Of a stretch of DNA of 35,863 bases, positions 7,785-15,901 are shown one piece after another (within the stretch, counting starts at the first letter, position 1; every line of letters begins with the position of its first letter). Source of the stretch: Pseudomonadota bacterium (GTDB lineage Bacteria; Pseudomonadota; Alphaproteobacteria; Rhizobiales; Xanthobacteraceae); the NCBI GenBank assembly GCA_023435725.1, contig JAEYRD010000230.1, forward strand, positions 1-35,863, written 5' to 3'. The position numbers and the translations under genes are program-made. Under the pieces are notes generated by a model. It was not told the DNA's origin and did not search any database. It was given only the letters and a program-made list of their open reading frames with translations.

Positions 7785-8405
7785 ATGTCGCAACGTCAGA
7801 GCTGGTTCGAAAGCTGGCGGCTGCTTGCCGCTCTCACCCTGAGCCTGGTCGTGCTCAGCCTGTGGATCGCCTCGATGCGGCAGTTCGAGGTCGAGGGTGT
7901 GCGCATGGTGATCCGCTTCACGGCACGCAGTTCGCTGCTGCTGTTCTGCCTCGCCTTCAGTGCCGGGGCGCTTGCATGGTTGTGGCCAAATACCTGGACG
8001 CGCTGGCAGTGCCGCAACCGCCGCTATCTCGGCCTGAGCTTCGCGGCTTCCCACGCCATCCACGCGGCGGCGATTGTCGCATTCGCCAGGATGGATCCGG
8101 CCGGCTTTGCGGAGGCTACCACCGCCGCCTCGTACATCTTCGGCGGCATCGGCTATGCCTTCATCATCGCCATGAGCGCGACCTCGTTCGATCGCACCGC
8201 CGCACTGATCGGGCCGCGCGCCTGGCGCGCGCTGCACCTCACGGGCGGCTATTATCTCTGGTTCCAGTTCATGGTGTCGTTCGGCAAGCGCGTGCCGGCG
8301 ATGCCGCTCTATGCCGCCTTCCTCGTCCCGCTCCTCGCTGTCATGGCGCTGCGCTTGATCGCGATGGCCTCGCGCCCGACCAGGCGGGTCGTCGGAGCGC
8401 AATAG
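7785..8405 (+). CDS. Ferric-reductase-like (heme b) transmembrane protein
   Basis: A 206-residue protein with about six membrane segments. The ATG at 7785 is chosen because GGAGGG lies eight bases before it; earlier in-frame codons would run through the operator. Paired histidines sit in two membrane segments, ASHAIHAAAI (residues about 88-97) and RALHLTGGYYLWFQF (about 147-161). This is the arrangement of the ferric reductase/MsrQ/YedZ-like domain that binds b-type heme. No flavin or NAD-binding domain is attached, so it would need a partner protein, and none is encoded next to it. Control by the adjacent TetR is likely from the two dyads. Confidence 0.72.
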   Translation: MSQRQSWFESWRLLAALTLSLVVLSLWIASMRQFEVEGVRMVIRFTARSSLLLFCLAFSAGALAWLWPNTWTRWQCRNRRYLGLSFAASHAIHAAAIVAFARMDPAGFAEATTAASYIFGGIGYAFIIAMSATSFDRTAALIGPRAWRALHLTGGYYLWFQFMVSFGKRVPAMPLYAAFLVPLLAVMALRLIAMASRPTRRVVGAQ

Positions 8406-8676
8406 CTAGCGGTCAAGAACGCACAGCAAATGCCGGCTCTTAAGATGAAGCGGCACGCGAGCGTTGCAACGCAAGAAAGTCGCTCGATGAGACCGCGGAT
8501 GAAGAGCGGAATCTTAGACTCTGAAGACGCTCGCGTTTTGCCGTCCGGACGCTGGCGGGAAGTCTTGAAAAACGACGCGAGACCAAGAATGTGCTTTAAG
8601 CGTCAGTTCTTCGCGCTCAGTCTGCGCTTCAGTTCGCGAAGAATTTGAATGAGGCCGCAATACTTCGCGCGAGATG
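8406..8676. other. Gene-free stretch with internal hairpins, possible small RNA
   Basis: No convincing gene. The base composition is less GC-rich than its surroundings, and short motifs such as GCGAGACC and GAAGAC recur. A long hairpin pairs TTCTTCGCG (8607-8615) with CGCGAAGAA (8635-8643) around a 19-base loop. An open frame at 8430-8648 has no ribosome site and no recognisable sequence. A structured RNA is possible but unproven. Confidence 0.3.
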
Positions 8677-8709
8677 AAAAGAGCGAGACCGCTATGTGCG
8701 GTCTCGCTC
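8677..8709 (-). terminator. Intrinsic terminator of ilvC
   Basis: Read on the minus strand, a perfect 12-base-pair stem (GAGCGAGACCGC with GCGGTCTCGCTC, arms 8698-8709 and 8681-8692, five-base loop) is followed directly by TTTT. It lies about 108 bases after the ilvC stop. Confidence 0.75.
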
Positions 8710-8766
8710 GAATGTAGTCGCGAAGGTTTAAGAATGGGTTTGGCGAGCGAAGCTTGTGTTTTCGCT

Positions 8767-8807
8767 CGTCATTCCGGGGCGCGCATTAGCGCGAACCCGG
8801 AATGACG
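8767..8807. repeat. Palindromic intergenic repeat, CGTCATTCCGGG type
   Basis: Arms CGTCATTCCGGG (8767-8778) and CCCGGAATGACG (8796-8807), plus an inner CGCGC-ATTA-GCGCG stem, begin about ten bases past the ilvC stop. This is a common genome-wide repeat type in Bradyrhizobium; here it would fold at the 3' end of the ilvC mRNA. Confidence 0.7.
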
Positions 8808-8816
8808 GCATAGCCG

Positions 8817-9836
8817 TCAGTTCTTCGACTTGTCGACCAGCGCGCCCTTCTTGATCCAGGGCATCATGTCGCGCAGCTTGGCGCCCACTTCCTCGATCGG
8901 ATGCTGGGCGAGCTTGGCGCGGGTCGCCTTGAACGAGGTCTGGTTGACCTTGTTCTCGAGCATCCAGTCGCGGGCGAACTTGCCGCCCTGGATGTCGGCG
9001 AGAACGCGCTTCATCTCGGCCTTGGTCTCCGCCGTCACGATGCGCGGACCGGTGACGTACTCGCCGTATTCGGCGGTGTTGGAGATCGAGTAGTTCATGT
9101 TGGCGATGCCGCCTTCATAGATCAGATCGACGATCAGCTTCACTTCGTGCAAGCACTCGAAATAGGCCATCTCCGGTGCGTAGCCAGCTTCGACCAGGGT
9201 CTCGTAGCCGCCCTTGATCAGCTCGACCAGGCCGCCGCAGAGCACGACTTGCTCGCCGAACAGGTCGGTCTCGCACTCTTCCTTGAAGGTGGTCTCGATG
9301 ATGCCGGCGCGGCCGCCACCGATCGCCGAGGCGTAGGACAGGCCGAGGTCATGGGCGTTGCCCGAGACGTCCTTTGCGATCGCGATCAGGCAGGGCACGC
9401 CGCCGCCGCGCTGATACTCCGAGCGCACGGTGTGGCCAGGGCCCTTCGGCGCGATCATCAGCACGTCGAGGTCGGCGCGCGGGTCGAGCAGGTTGAAGTG
9501 GACATTGAGACCGTGCGCGAAGACGAGCGCTGCGCCCTTCTTCATGTTGTCGTGCAGGTGCTCGCGGTAGATGTCGCCCTGGAGCTCGTCGGGGGTCAGC
9601 ATCATGACGAGGTCGGCCCATTTGGCGGCTTCGGCGACTTCCATCACCTTGAAGCCGGCGTTCTCCGCCTTCTTGGCCGAGGTCGACCCCTTGCGCAGCG
9701 CAATCGCCACTTCCTTGACGCCGGAGTCCTTCAGGTTGAGCGCATGGGCGTGGCCTTGGCTGCCATAGCCGACGATGGCGACCTTCTTGCCCTTGATCAG
9801 GTTCAGGTCGGCGTCGCGATCGTAATAAACACGCAT
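8817..9836 (-). CDS. ilvC: Ketol-acid reductoisomerase (NADP+)
   Basis: This enzyme converts acetolactate and acetohydroxybutyrate to the dihydroxy acids in valine, leucine and isoleucine synthesis. At 339 residues it is the short class I form. The N-terminal Rossmann fold shows GYGSQGHAHALNLKDSG, and the following ALRKGSTS loop has the Arg and Ser residues that favour NADPH. The C-terminal knotted domain carries the metal and substrate residues (ETTFKEECETDLFGEQ, and ECLHEVKLIVDLIYEGG). The ATG at 9836 follows GAGGAAAC. It is the last gene of the ilv region and ends at a repeat hairpin and an intrinsic terminator. The 132 bases before it may hold its own promoter, but I could not pick one out. 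Confidence 0.98.
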   Translation of the reverse strand: MRVYYDRDADLNLIKGKKVAIVGYGSQGHAHALNLKDSGVKEVAIALRKGSTSAKKAENAGFKVMEVAEAAKWADLVMMLTPDELQGDIYREHLHDNMKKGAALVFAHGLNVHFNLLDPRADLDVLMIAPKGPGHTVRSEYQRGGGVPCLIAIAKDVSGNAHDLGLSYASAIGGGRAGIIETTFKEECETDLFGEQVVLCGGLVELIKGGYETLVEAGYAPEMAYFECLHEVKLIVDLIYEGGIANMNYSISNTAEYGEYVTGPRIVTAETKAEMKRVLADIQGGKFARDWMLENKVNQTSFKATRAKLAQHPIEEVGAKLRDMMPWIKKGALVDKSKN

Positions 9837-9968
9837 AGTCGTTTCCTCGTTAGGGGCCAGAATCGGCCGTTGGTCAGGTCTCGGACGGTGAAATTTGCGG
9901 ATTTCGGGGGCTGTCTAGAGCATTTTCAGGCCCCTGGGAAACCCGTTTCTGCATGGAAAACTGCGGCA

Positions 9969-10571
9969 TCATGCATCCATGAAGACGGGGTAGAGCGATG
10001 CCAAGAGCAGCATCGCCATGAGGATGTTGAAGGCGCGCACCAACCGCCCGGAGGTCAGGACCGGTCGTAGTGCAGTGCCGAAAAAGGCCCAGACCACGGT
10101 CGAGGCCGTACCCACCAGCAGGCTGATCAGGGTCTGGATCGCAATATTCAGGGGGAACTGGGCGATCGCCGCATAGGCGGTGATGGTCCCGATCACGATC
10201 ACCCAGCCCTTGGCGTTGATCCATTGGAACATGGCCGCGCCCCAGAAGGTCATCGGGCCGCGGCCGCCCTCTTCACCCGGCTTGGCCGGACCGGATAAGG
10301 CGATCGCGGCGGCCAGGTAGATCAGGTAGGCGGCGCCGGCAAATTTCAGAATGGTTTGAAGGATCGGATAGGCCAGAAACACCGCACCGAGCCCGAGGCC
10401 GACGGCGCCGACCATGAAGGCGAAACCGATGGTGATGCCGGCGATGTGCGGGATGGTGCGGCGGAAACCGTAAGTCAGCCCCGACGACAGCAGCATGATG
10501 TTGTTCGGCCCCGGGGTAAAGAACATCACGAGGGCGAAGATGATGAAGGCATAGAGCAGCGACTGGGACAT
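9969..10571 (-). CDS. LysE/RhtB family amino acid exporter
   Basis: A 200-residue inner-membrane protein with about six spans. The family signature near the N-terminus is clear: FTPGPNNIMLLSSGLTYGFRRTIPHIAGI (residues 19-47, quoted here only as the FTPGPNN...G pattern). Members export lysine, threonine, homoserine lactone or other amino acids. The gene starts six bases after the EamA exporter gene ends, so the two are probably cotranscribed. Both sit between the ilvI-ilvN genes and ilvC, which suggests export of branched-chain amino acids or a precursor, but sequence alone does not show the substrate. Confidence 0.9.
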   Translation of the reverse strand: MSQSLLYAFIIFALVMFFTPGPNNIMLLSSGLTYGFRRTIPHIAGITIGFAFMVGAVGLGLGAVFLAYPILQTILKFAGAAYLIYLAAAIALSGPAKPGEEGGRGPMTFWGAAMFQWINAKGWVIVIGTITAYAAIAQFPLNIAIQTLISLLVGTASTVVWAFFGTALRPVLTSGRLVRAFNILMAMLLLASLYPVFMDA

Positions 10572-10577
10572 GCTACC

Positions 10578-11453
10578 TCACGCTGCCTTCGCCAGCGGCT
10601 GCGAGCGCCTCGCCAGCACCATCACCGCAATACCGCCGATCACGGTCAGCATGCCGGCGAGCCTTAGGGGTCCGAACCTTTCACCGAACACGATGCTGGA
10701 AGCGGCCGAGCCGACGAACGGCACTAGCAGTGCGAACGGCACCACCTGGGCGGCCGGATAGTCGCGCAGCAACCGGCCCCACAGCCAATAGGCAATGCTG
10801 GTCGAGATGGCGCCGATCGCCAGCAGACAGACGAGGCCGGTGAGCGACATGTGGATCAGCGACTGTAACGTCGGCACCGGCCCGTTGACGACCAGCGCCA
10901 GCACGAACAGCGGCACCGCCGAGGTGAGGCAGAGCCAGGCGAACAGGTCGAACATCGGCGCGCCCCGGGCGCCGCGCAGCAGGAGGTTGCCGATGGCAAA
11001 GCAGATCGGCGAGATCATCAGCACCGCGAAAGCGCTGACGCTGAAATCATAACCGACGGTGCCGCAGATCATCAGAAGACCGGCCGCTGCGATGACGATG
11101 CCGAGCGTCTGCACCGGTGTCGGCCGCTCGCCAAATGCGATCGCGGCAAAACCGATGGTGAACAACGCCTGGCTCTGCACGACGACGCTGGTCAGTCCCA
11201 CCGGCACGCCATGAGCGATGCCGTAGGCCTGCGCCAGAAATTGGCCGAGGAACAGGGTGAAGCTGATCGCGATCAGGAGCGACCATGCGACCTTCGGCTT
11301 GGGAATGAACAGGCACGGCAGCGCCGCAATGGTGAAGCGCATCGCCGTCATCAGCTCCGGCGAGAACTCGTCGAGCGCGATCCGGCTGGCCACGAAGGCA
11401 AGCCCCCAGATGACCGCCACCAGGATGGCGATGAGGATATCGGCCGGCTTCAT
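10578..11453 (-). CDS. EamA/DMT superfamily exporter
   Basis: A 291-residue protein with about ten membrane segments in two EamA repeats (for example ILVAVIWGLAFVASRIALDE at residues 9-28 for the first, and SIAYWLWGRLLRDYPAAQV leading into the second). The ATG at 11453 is chosen. A longer open frame to 11567 would translate the intergenic palindromic repeat (RRPLPQAGE), a typical annotation error in this group of genomes. Family members export amino acids and other small metabolites. It is followed after six bases by the LysE exporter. Confidence 0.9.
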   Translation of the reverse strand: MKPADILIAILVAVIWGLAFVASRIALDEFSPELMTAMRFTIAALPCLFIPKPKVAWSLLIAISFTLFLGQFLAQAYGIAHGVPVGLTSVVVQSQALFTIGFAAIAFGERPTPVQTLGIVIAAAGLLMICGTVGYDFSVSAFAVLMISPICFAIGNLLLRGARGAPMFDLFAWLCLTSAVPLFVLALVVNGPVPTLQSLIHMSLTGLVCLLAIGAISTSIAYWLWGRLLRDYPAAQVVPFALLVPFVGSAASSIVFGERFGPLRLAGMLTVIGGIAVMVLARRSQPLAKAA

Positions 11454-11461
11454 GCCCTTAA

Positions 11462-11577
11462 CCTCTCCCGCTTGCGGGAGAGGTCGGCGCGAAGCGCCGG
11501 GTGAGCGTCTTGTCCTCTGGGGGGTTCTCGATTGTGAAAACACCCTCTCCCCCGGCCTTCCCCGCAAGCGGGGGAGG
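11462..11577. repeat. Palindromic intergenic repeat cluster, CCTCTCCC type
   Basis: It contains CCTCTCCCGC-TT-GCGGGAGAGG (11462-11483) and a second stem around CCTTCCCCGC-AA-GCGGGGGAGG (11556-11577). It is the same family as 813-944 and 13890-14031. It separates the methyltransferase gene from the EamA gene and may form a hairpin in a shared transcript. Confidence 0.75.
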
Positions 11578-11617
11578 GAGCGCAGCTACGGCGTAGTTGC
11601 AGTTTGCTCTCACAGCT

Positions 11618-12313
11618 TCAGCCTTGCTCGCCGGCTTTCGGTTTCCGCAGCAGATAAGTGCCGTGCATCGGCGCGTGATAGTCGGCAGAGATCAGAGTGA
11701 AGCCGACGTCGGTCAGCATCCGCTCCATCACCCAGCCAAAGGTGGAATATTCGTCGCGCATGTGCGTGACCACGCCCTCGCGCGAAAAATCGTGGTTCTT
11801 GATCTGGAAGTCGGCCCATTGCTCGACGTCGCGCTCGACGGCGTCAGGCATCGACGCGTAGACGATGTCGCGCAGATAGAAGCTCCCGCCCGGCTTGAGC
11901 GCCCGATAGATCCGCGACAACGCCACCGCCTTCCAGAAATCAGGCAGATGATGCAGCGTGAACTCGCTGACGATCAGATCGTAAGATTCCGGCCGGTAGG
12001 CGAAACTGAGCAAGCCAGCCGATTGCGTGCGGACGGGCGCCTTGCGGTCGCGGGCATAGATTTCGGCGAGCGCCAACATTGCAGGCGAGATGTCGATGGC
12101 GTCGACCTCGGCGCCCATCAGCGCAGCTTCCGTCGCCAGCACGCCGTTGCCGCAGCCGATATCGGCGATGCGCCAGCCGCGCTGGACACCCAGCATTTTC
12201 AGCGCGGCGCGCGCCCGCAGATCGGCATCGTCATGGTTGTCGTAGATCGACGCCACTGCGGGCTCGATCCCCATCCGGTTCCGCTCGTTATAGTACCAGT
12301 CGCGCGCCAGCAT
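11618..12313 (-). CDS. Class I SAM-dependent methyltransferase
   Basis: A 231-residue protein. Motif I for S-adenosylmethionine is IADIGCGNGVLATEAA (residues about 49-64), the ribose-binding acidic residue follows in EVDAIDISPAML, and the post-motif segment is YDLIVSEFTLHHLPD. The substrate is not evident; the sequence is of the small-molecule methyltransferase (Methyltransf_11/25) kind. It starts three bases after the ilvN stop, so it is probably part of the ilv operon. A link between this enzyme and branched-chain amino acid synthesis is not obvious. Confidence 0.85.
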   Translation of the reverse strand: MLARDWYYNERNRMGIEPAVASIYDNHDDADLRARAALKMLGVQRGWRIADIGCGNGVLATEAALMGAEVDAIDISPAMLALAEIYARDRKAPVRTQSAGLLSFAYRPESYDLIVSEFTLHHLPDFWKAVALSRIYRALKPGGSFYLRDIVYASMPDAVERDVEQWADFQIKNHDFSREGVVTHMRDEYSTFGWVMERMLTDVGFTLISADYHAPMHGTYLLRKPKAGEQG

Positions 12314-12316
12314 CGT

Positions 12317-12859
12317 TCACATCCCTTCAGGCCCGCGACCGATCGCGGCAACGCCGGTGCGCGACACCTCGACGAGGCCGAGCGGGCGCATCAGGTCGAT
12401 AAACTGGTTGATCTTGTCCGTATTGCCTGTGATCTCGAACACGAAGCTCTCGGTGGTGGCGTCGATCACGCGGGCGCGGAACGCATCCGCCAGCCTGAGC
12501 GCCTCGACGCGGTGATCGCCATGCCCGCGCACCTTCACCATTGCCAGTTCGCGCTCGATCGAGCGCCTGGTCTGCGTCATGTCGACGACGCGGTAGACCG
12601 GGATCATGCGGTCGAGCTGGTGCTTGATCTGCTCGATCACCATCGGCGTGCCCGTGGTGACGATGGTGATGCGCGAAAGGTGCTTCTGGCTCTCGGTCTC
12701 CGAGACCGTCAGGCTCTCGATGTTGTAGCCGCGCCCCGAGAACAGGCCGATGACGCGGGCGAGCACGCCCGGCTCGTTTTGCACGAGCACTGCGAGCGTG
12801 TGCGTCTCGTTCGGATCGTGGCGGTCCTCGATGAAGTAGGCGGATGCGGGCTGGTTCAT
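12317..12859 (-). CDS. ilvN: Acetolactate synthase small (regulatory) subunit
   Basis: A 180-residue protein that partners the large subunit and gives valine feedback inhibition. The ACT domain is at residues about 18-90 (THTLAVLVQNEPGVLARVIG, SGRGYNIESLTV), and the ACT-like C-terminal half follows (FEITGNTDKINQFIDLMRPLG). The ATG at 12859 is chosen, with GAGGGGA upstream. The symbol ilvH is also used for this gene when paired with ilvI. It lies 23 bases after the dehydratase-like gene and three before the methyltransferase gene. Confidence 0.97.
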   Translation of the reverse strand: MNQPASAYFIEDRHDPNETHTLAVLVQNEPGVLARVIGLFSGRGYNIESLTVSETESQKHLSRITIVTTGTPMVIEQIKHQLDRMIPVYRVVDMTQTRRSIERELAMVKVRGHGDHRVEALRLADAFRARVIDATTESFVFEITGNTDKINQFIDLMRPLGLVEVSRTGVAAIGRGPEGM

Positions 12860-12882
12860 GATCGTCCCCTCTATTTTCGTCG

Positions 12883-13866
12883 TCACGCCGTCGCCCGCTG
12901 GGCAACCGGCGCATCCGCTCCGACCCAACGGCGGAACAGATCCAAATCGATATTGCCGCCGGACAGCACGAGACCGACGCGCTTGCCTGACAGCCTGGTC
13001 TTTTCCTGAAGCGCCGCGGCGAGCGCGGCGGCGCCGGCGCCTTCGGCGAGATTGTGCGTATCGGTCCAGTAGGCGCGGATCGCAGCCGCGACCTCGTCGT
13101 CGGTGACCTGGACGATGCGCGAGGCGCCCTCGCGGATCAGCGCGAACGCCTCCGCGTCCGGAATGCGCGTCGCCATGCCGTCGGCGAGCGTGTTGCTGGT
13201 CTCGGTCGTCACGATCTTGCCGGCCGCAAACGACAGCGCGTAGGACGGCGCTTCGGTCGACTGCACGCCGACGATCTCAGTCTTCAGGCCGAGCAGGTCG
13301 CGCGCCATGATGCAGCCGCAGATGCCGGAGCCCTGCCCGATCGGCACGTAGAGAATGTCGAGATCCGGCGCCGATCTGAACAGCTCGAGCGCATAGGTCG
13401 CAACGCCCAGCACGAGGTCCGGATGGAACGACGGCACCATGTGGAGCCCGGCGAACTGCGCGCGGCGCTCGGCCTCCTCGCGGGCGGCCTGAAAGTCCTC
13501 GCCATGCTCGACCAGCTCGGCGCCGAAGGCCTTCATTGCGCGATTCTTCTCGACGGAATTGCCACGCGGCACATAGATCACCGCCGGAACGCCGTGACGA
13601 CTGGCCGCAAACGCGAGGCTCTGGCCGTGATTGCCGCGCGTTGCCGAGATGATGCCGGGCGTATTCGGCCGCTCGCGCTTCAGCCGTTCGAGATAGACGA
13701 GTCCGCCGCGCACCTTGAAAGCGCCGATCGGCGTGTGGTTTTCGTGCTTGACCACGACCTCGGTGCCGAGCCGCTCAGCGAGCAGAGGCCAGCCGCGCGC
13801 CGGTGTTGCCGGCACCGCCTGCCCCACGATCGCATGTGCGCGCTCGAGCTCCGTGAGATCAAACAT
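12883..13866 (-). CDS. Threonine/serine dehydratase-like PLP enzyme
   Basis: A 327-residue fold-type II PLP enzyme. The PLP lysine lies in TPIGAFKVRGG (about residue 51), and the substrate loop is SATRGNHGQSLAFA. It has no C-terminal ACT-type regulatory domain, so its length is that of a catabolic (TdcB) or short IlvA enzyme, not the ~500-residue biosynthetic one. The phosphate-binding loop reads IGQGSGICG in place of the usual GGGGL, so the exact substrate should be treated with care. The position between ilvI and ilvN supports a role in making 2-oxobutyrate for isoleucine. The ATG at 13866 is chosen; a longer frame would again run through repeat DNA. Confidence 0.82.
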   Translation of the reverse strand: MFDLTELERAHAIVGQAVPATPARGWPLLAERLGTEVVVKHENHTPIGAFKVRGGLVYLERLKRERPNTPGIISATRGNHGQSLAFAASRHGVPAVIYVPRGNSVEKNRAMKAFGAELVEHGEDFQAAREEAERRAQFAGLHMVPSFHPDLVLGVATYALELFRSAPDLDILYVPIGQGSGICGCIMARDLLGLKTEIVGVQSTEAPSYALSFAAGKIVTTETSNTLADGMATRIPDAEAFALIREGASRIVQVTDDEVAAAIRAYWTDTHNLAEGAGAAALAAALQEKTRLSGKRVGLVLSGGNIDLDLFRRWVGADAPVAQRATA

Positions 13867-13889
13867 CAAAGCCCCGCGTGCGGTCTGCT

Positions 13890-14031
13890 CCCTCGCCCCG
13901 CTTGCGGGGAGAGGGTTGGGGTGAGGGGGAGTCTCCACAGGGACGGTGAGGGAGAGACTCGCGGAGAGTCCCCCTCGCCCGAAATACGAGCTGCGCTCGT
14001 ATTTCGACCTCTCCCCGCAAGCGGGGCGAGG
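13890..14031. repeat. Composite palindromic repeat between ilvI and the dehydratase gene
   Basis: It is made of CCTCGCCCCGC-TT-GCGGGGAGAGG at the left, a perfect 12-base-pair stem CGAAATACGAGC-TGC-GCTCGTATTTCG (13980-14006), and CCTCTCCCCGCAAGCGGGGCGAGG-type DNA at the right (14008-14031). The whole element sits inside the presumed ilv transcript. Read in frame it gives the LSPQAGRG string often seen in spurious protein extensions. Confidence 0.78.
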
Positions 14032-14068
14032 TGAAGAGGCAACGATCGTCGCCGAGACACCATCGCGC

Positions 14069-15844
14069 TCACACCAGCGCCTTGCCGCCGGCGAATGCCT
14101 TGGCGGTGGCTTCGTCGTTCGCCTGCTCCGGCAACAGCATCTCGTTGTGCGCCTTGCCGGAGGGGATCATCGGGAAGCAGTTTTCGAGCGCAGCGACGCG
14201 GCAGTCGAACAGCACCGGGCGCCTGACCGAGATCATCTCCTGGATCGCACCATCGAGATCAGCGGGCTTGTGCACCTGGAGGCCGACGCCGCCATATGCT
14301 TCCGCGAGCTTGACGAAGTCCGGCAGCGCCTCCGAGTAAGAATGCGACAGGCGGTTGCCGTGGAGCAGCTGCTGCCACTGGCGCACCATGCCCATGTACT
14401 GGTTGTTGAGGATGAAGATCTTGATCGGCAGCTCGTACTGAACCGCCGTCGACATCTCCTGGATCGTCATCTGCACCGAGGCATCGCCCGCGATGTCGAT
14501 GACGAGGCTGTCGGGATGCGCCACCTGCACGCCGACCGCGGCCGGCAGGCCGTAGCCCATGGTGCCGAGACCGCCGGACGTCATCCAGCGGTGCGGCTCC
14601 TCGAAGCCATAGAACTGCGCCGCCCACATCTGGTGCTGGCCCACTTCCGTCGTGATGTAGGTGTCCTTGCCGCGTGTTGCCTCGAACAGACTCTGGATCG
14701 CGTGCTGCGGCAGGATGACGTCATTGCTCTTCTTGTAATAGAGCGAGTTGCGCGCGCGCCACTGCGCGATCTGCTGCCACCACGCCTTGATGTCGGGCTT
14801 CTTCGCCTCGGCCTTGAACACCTGGAGGATGTCGCCGAGGATGTTGCCGCAATCGCCGATGATCGGCACGTCAACGCGGATGTTCTTGTTGATCGAGGAC
14901 GGGTCGATGTCGATGTGGATCTTCTTCGAGCCCGGCGAGAACGCGTCGACGCGTCCGGTGATGCGGTCGTCGAAGCGCGCGCCGACGCACAGCATGACGT
15001 CGCAATCATGCATGGTCATGTTGGCCTCGTAGGTGCCGTGCATGCCCAGCATGCCGAGCCAGTTCTTGCCCGACGCAGGATAGGCACCCAGGCCCATCAG
15101 CGTTGAGGTGATCGGAAAACCGGTGACCTCGACCAGCTCGCGCAGCAGCTTGGTGGCTTCAGGGCCGGAGTTGATGACGCCGCCGCCGCTATAGATCACC
15201 GGGCGCTTGGCGTTCGCGAGCAGCGAGACCGCCTTGCGGATCTGCGTCGCATCGCCCTTCACGCGCGGCGCGTAGGACCGGTGCACGTCGGACTTGCGCG
15301 GCGGATGATAGGTGCCGGTCGCGAACTGCACGTCCTTGGGCACGTCGACCAGCACCGGGCCCGGACGGCCCGTGGTCGCAACATAGAACGCCTCGTGCAG
15401 CACTTTTGCGAGATCGTTGACGTCGCGCACCAGCCAGTTGTGCTTGGTGCAGGGGCGCGTGATGCCGACGGTGTCGCATTCCTGAAACGCGTCGTTGCCG
15501 ATCAGATGCGTCGGCACCTGGCCGGAAATGCAGACCAGCGGGATCGAGTCCATCAGCGCGTCGGTCAGCGGCGTCACCATGTTGGTGGCGCCGGGGCCGG
15601 AGGTCACCAGCGCAACGCCCGGCTTGCCGGTCGAGCGCGCATAGCCCTCCGCGGCGTGGCCCGCGCCCTGCTCGTGGCGAACGAGGATGTGTTGGACCTC
15701 GCTCTGCTGGAAGATCTCGTCGTAGATCGGAAGCACCGCGCCGCCGGGATAGCCGAAAATGTCGGTCACGCCATGATCGATGAGTGCGCGGACGATCATC
15801 GCGGCGCCGGTCATCTGGTTCGGATCGTGGCTTTTGTCGCTCAT
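14069..15844 (-). CDS. ilvI: Acetolactate synthase large (catalytic) subunit
   Basis: A thiamine-diphosphate enzyme that makes acetolactate and acetohydroxybutyrate, the committed step of branched-chain amino acid synthesis. At 591 residues it has the usual length. Visible features are GYPGGAVLPIYDE (31-43), the catalytic Glu58 in RHEQGAGHAAEGYAR, and the ThDP/Mg motif GDASVQMTIQEMSTAVQYELPIKIFILNN shown by its GDA...NN ends. The ATG at 15844 follows CGGAGC. The mRNA leader carries an Ile/Leu/Val-rich peptide gene and an attenuator. The symbol ilvB would also be acceptable. It is the first structural gene of the operon. Confidence 0.97.
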   Translation of the reverse strand: MSDKSHDPNQMTGAAMIVRALIDHGVTDIFGYPGGAVLPIYDEIFQQSEVQHILVRHEQGAGHAAEGYARSTGKPGVALVTSGPGATNMVTPLTDALMDSIPLVCISGQVPTHLIGNDAFQECDTVGITRPCTKHNWLVRDVNDLAKVLHEAFYVATTGRPGPVLVDVPKDVQFATGTYHPPRKSDVHRSYAPRVKGDATQIRKAVSLLANAKRPVIYSGGGVINSGPEATKLLRELVEVTGFPITSTLMGLGAYPASGKNWLGMLGMHGTYEANMTMHDCDVMLCVGARFDDRITGRVDAFSPGSKKIHIDIDPSSINKNIRVDVPIIGDCGNILGDILQVFKAEAKKPDIKAWWQQIAQWRARNSLYYKKSNDVILPQHAIQSLFEATRGKDTYITTEVGQHQMWAAQFYGFEEPHRWMTSGGLGTMGYGLPAAVGVQVAHPDSLVIDIAGDASVQMTIQEMSTAVQYELPIKIFILNNQYMGMVRQWQQLLHGNRLSHSYSEALPDFVKLAEAYGGVGLQVHKPADLDGAIQEMISVRRPVLFDCRVAALENCFPMIPSGKAHNEMLLPEQANDEATAKAFAGGKALV

Positions 15845-15901
15845 TGTCTTGCTCCGGATGCGCTGTTGTCAGCGGCTTCGTTCGTGTCGGGTTCGGGAAA
15901 T

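Noticed and set aside
8430..8648. Plus-strand 72-codon frame
   Set aside because: No ribosome site, no recognisable sequence and no coding-type composition; kept only as part of a gene-free region.
9912..9965. Possible degenerate CTAGAGCATTTTC-type repeat upstream of ilvC
   Set aside because: It resembles a common Rhizobiales repeat only at one end and cannot be paired into a clear stem.
8901..10070. Plus-strand open frame across ilvC
   Set aside because: It is an antisense shadow of ilvC; composition dominated by Asp, Val, Ala and Arg with no ribosome site.
11597..13009. Plus-strand open frame across the methyltransferase and ilvN genes
   Set aside because: It spans two opposite-strand genes and their junction and has no recognisable domain.
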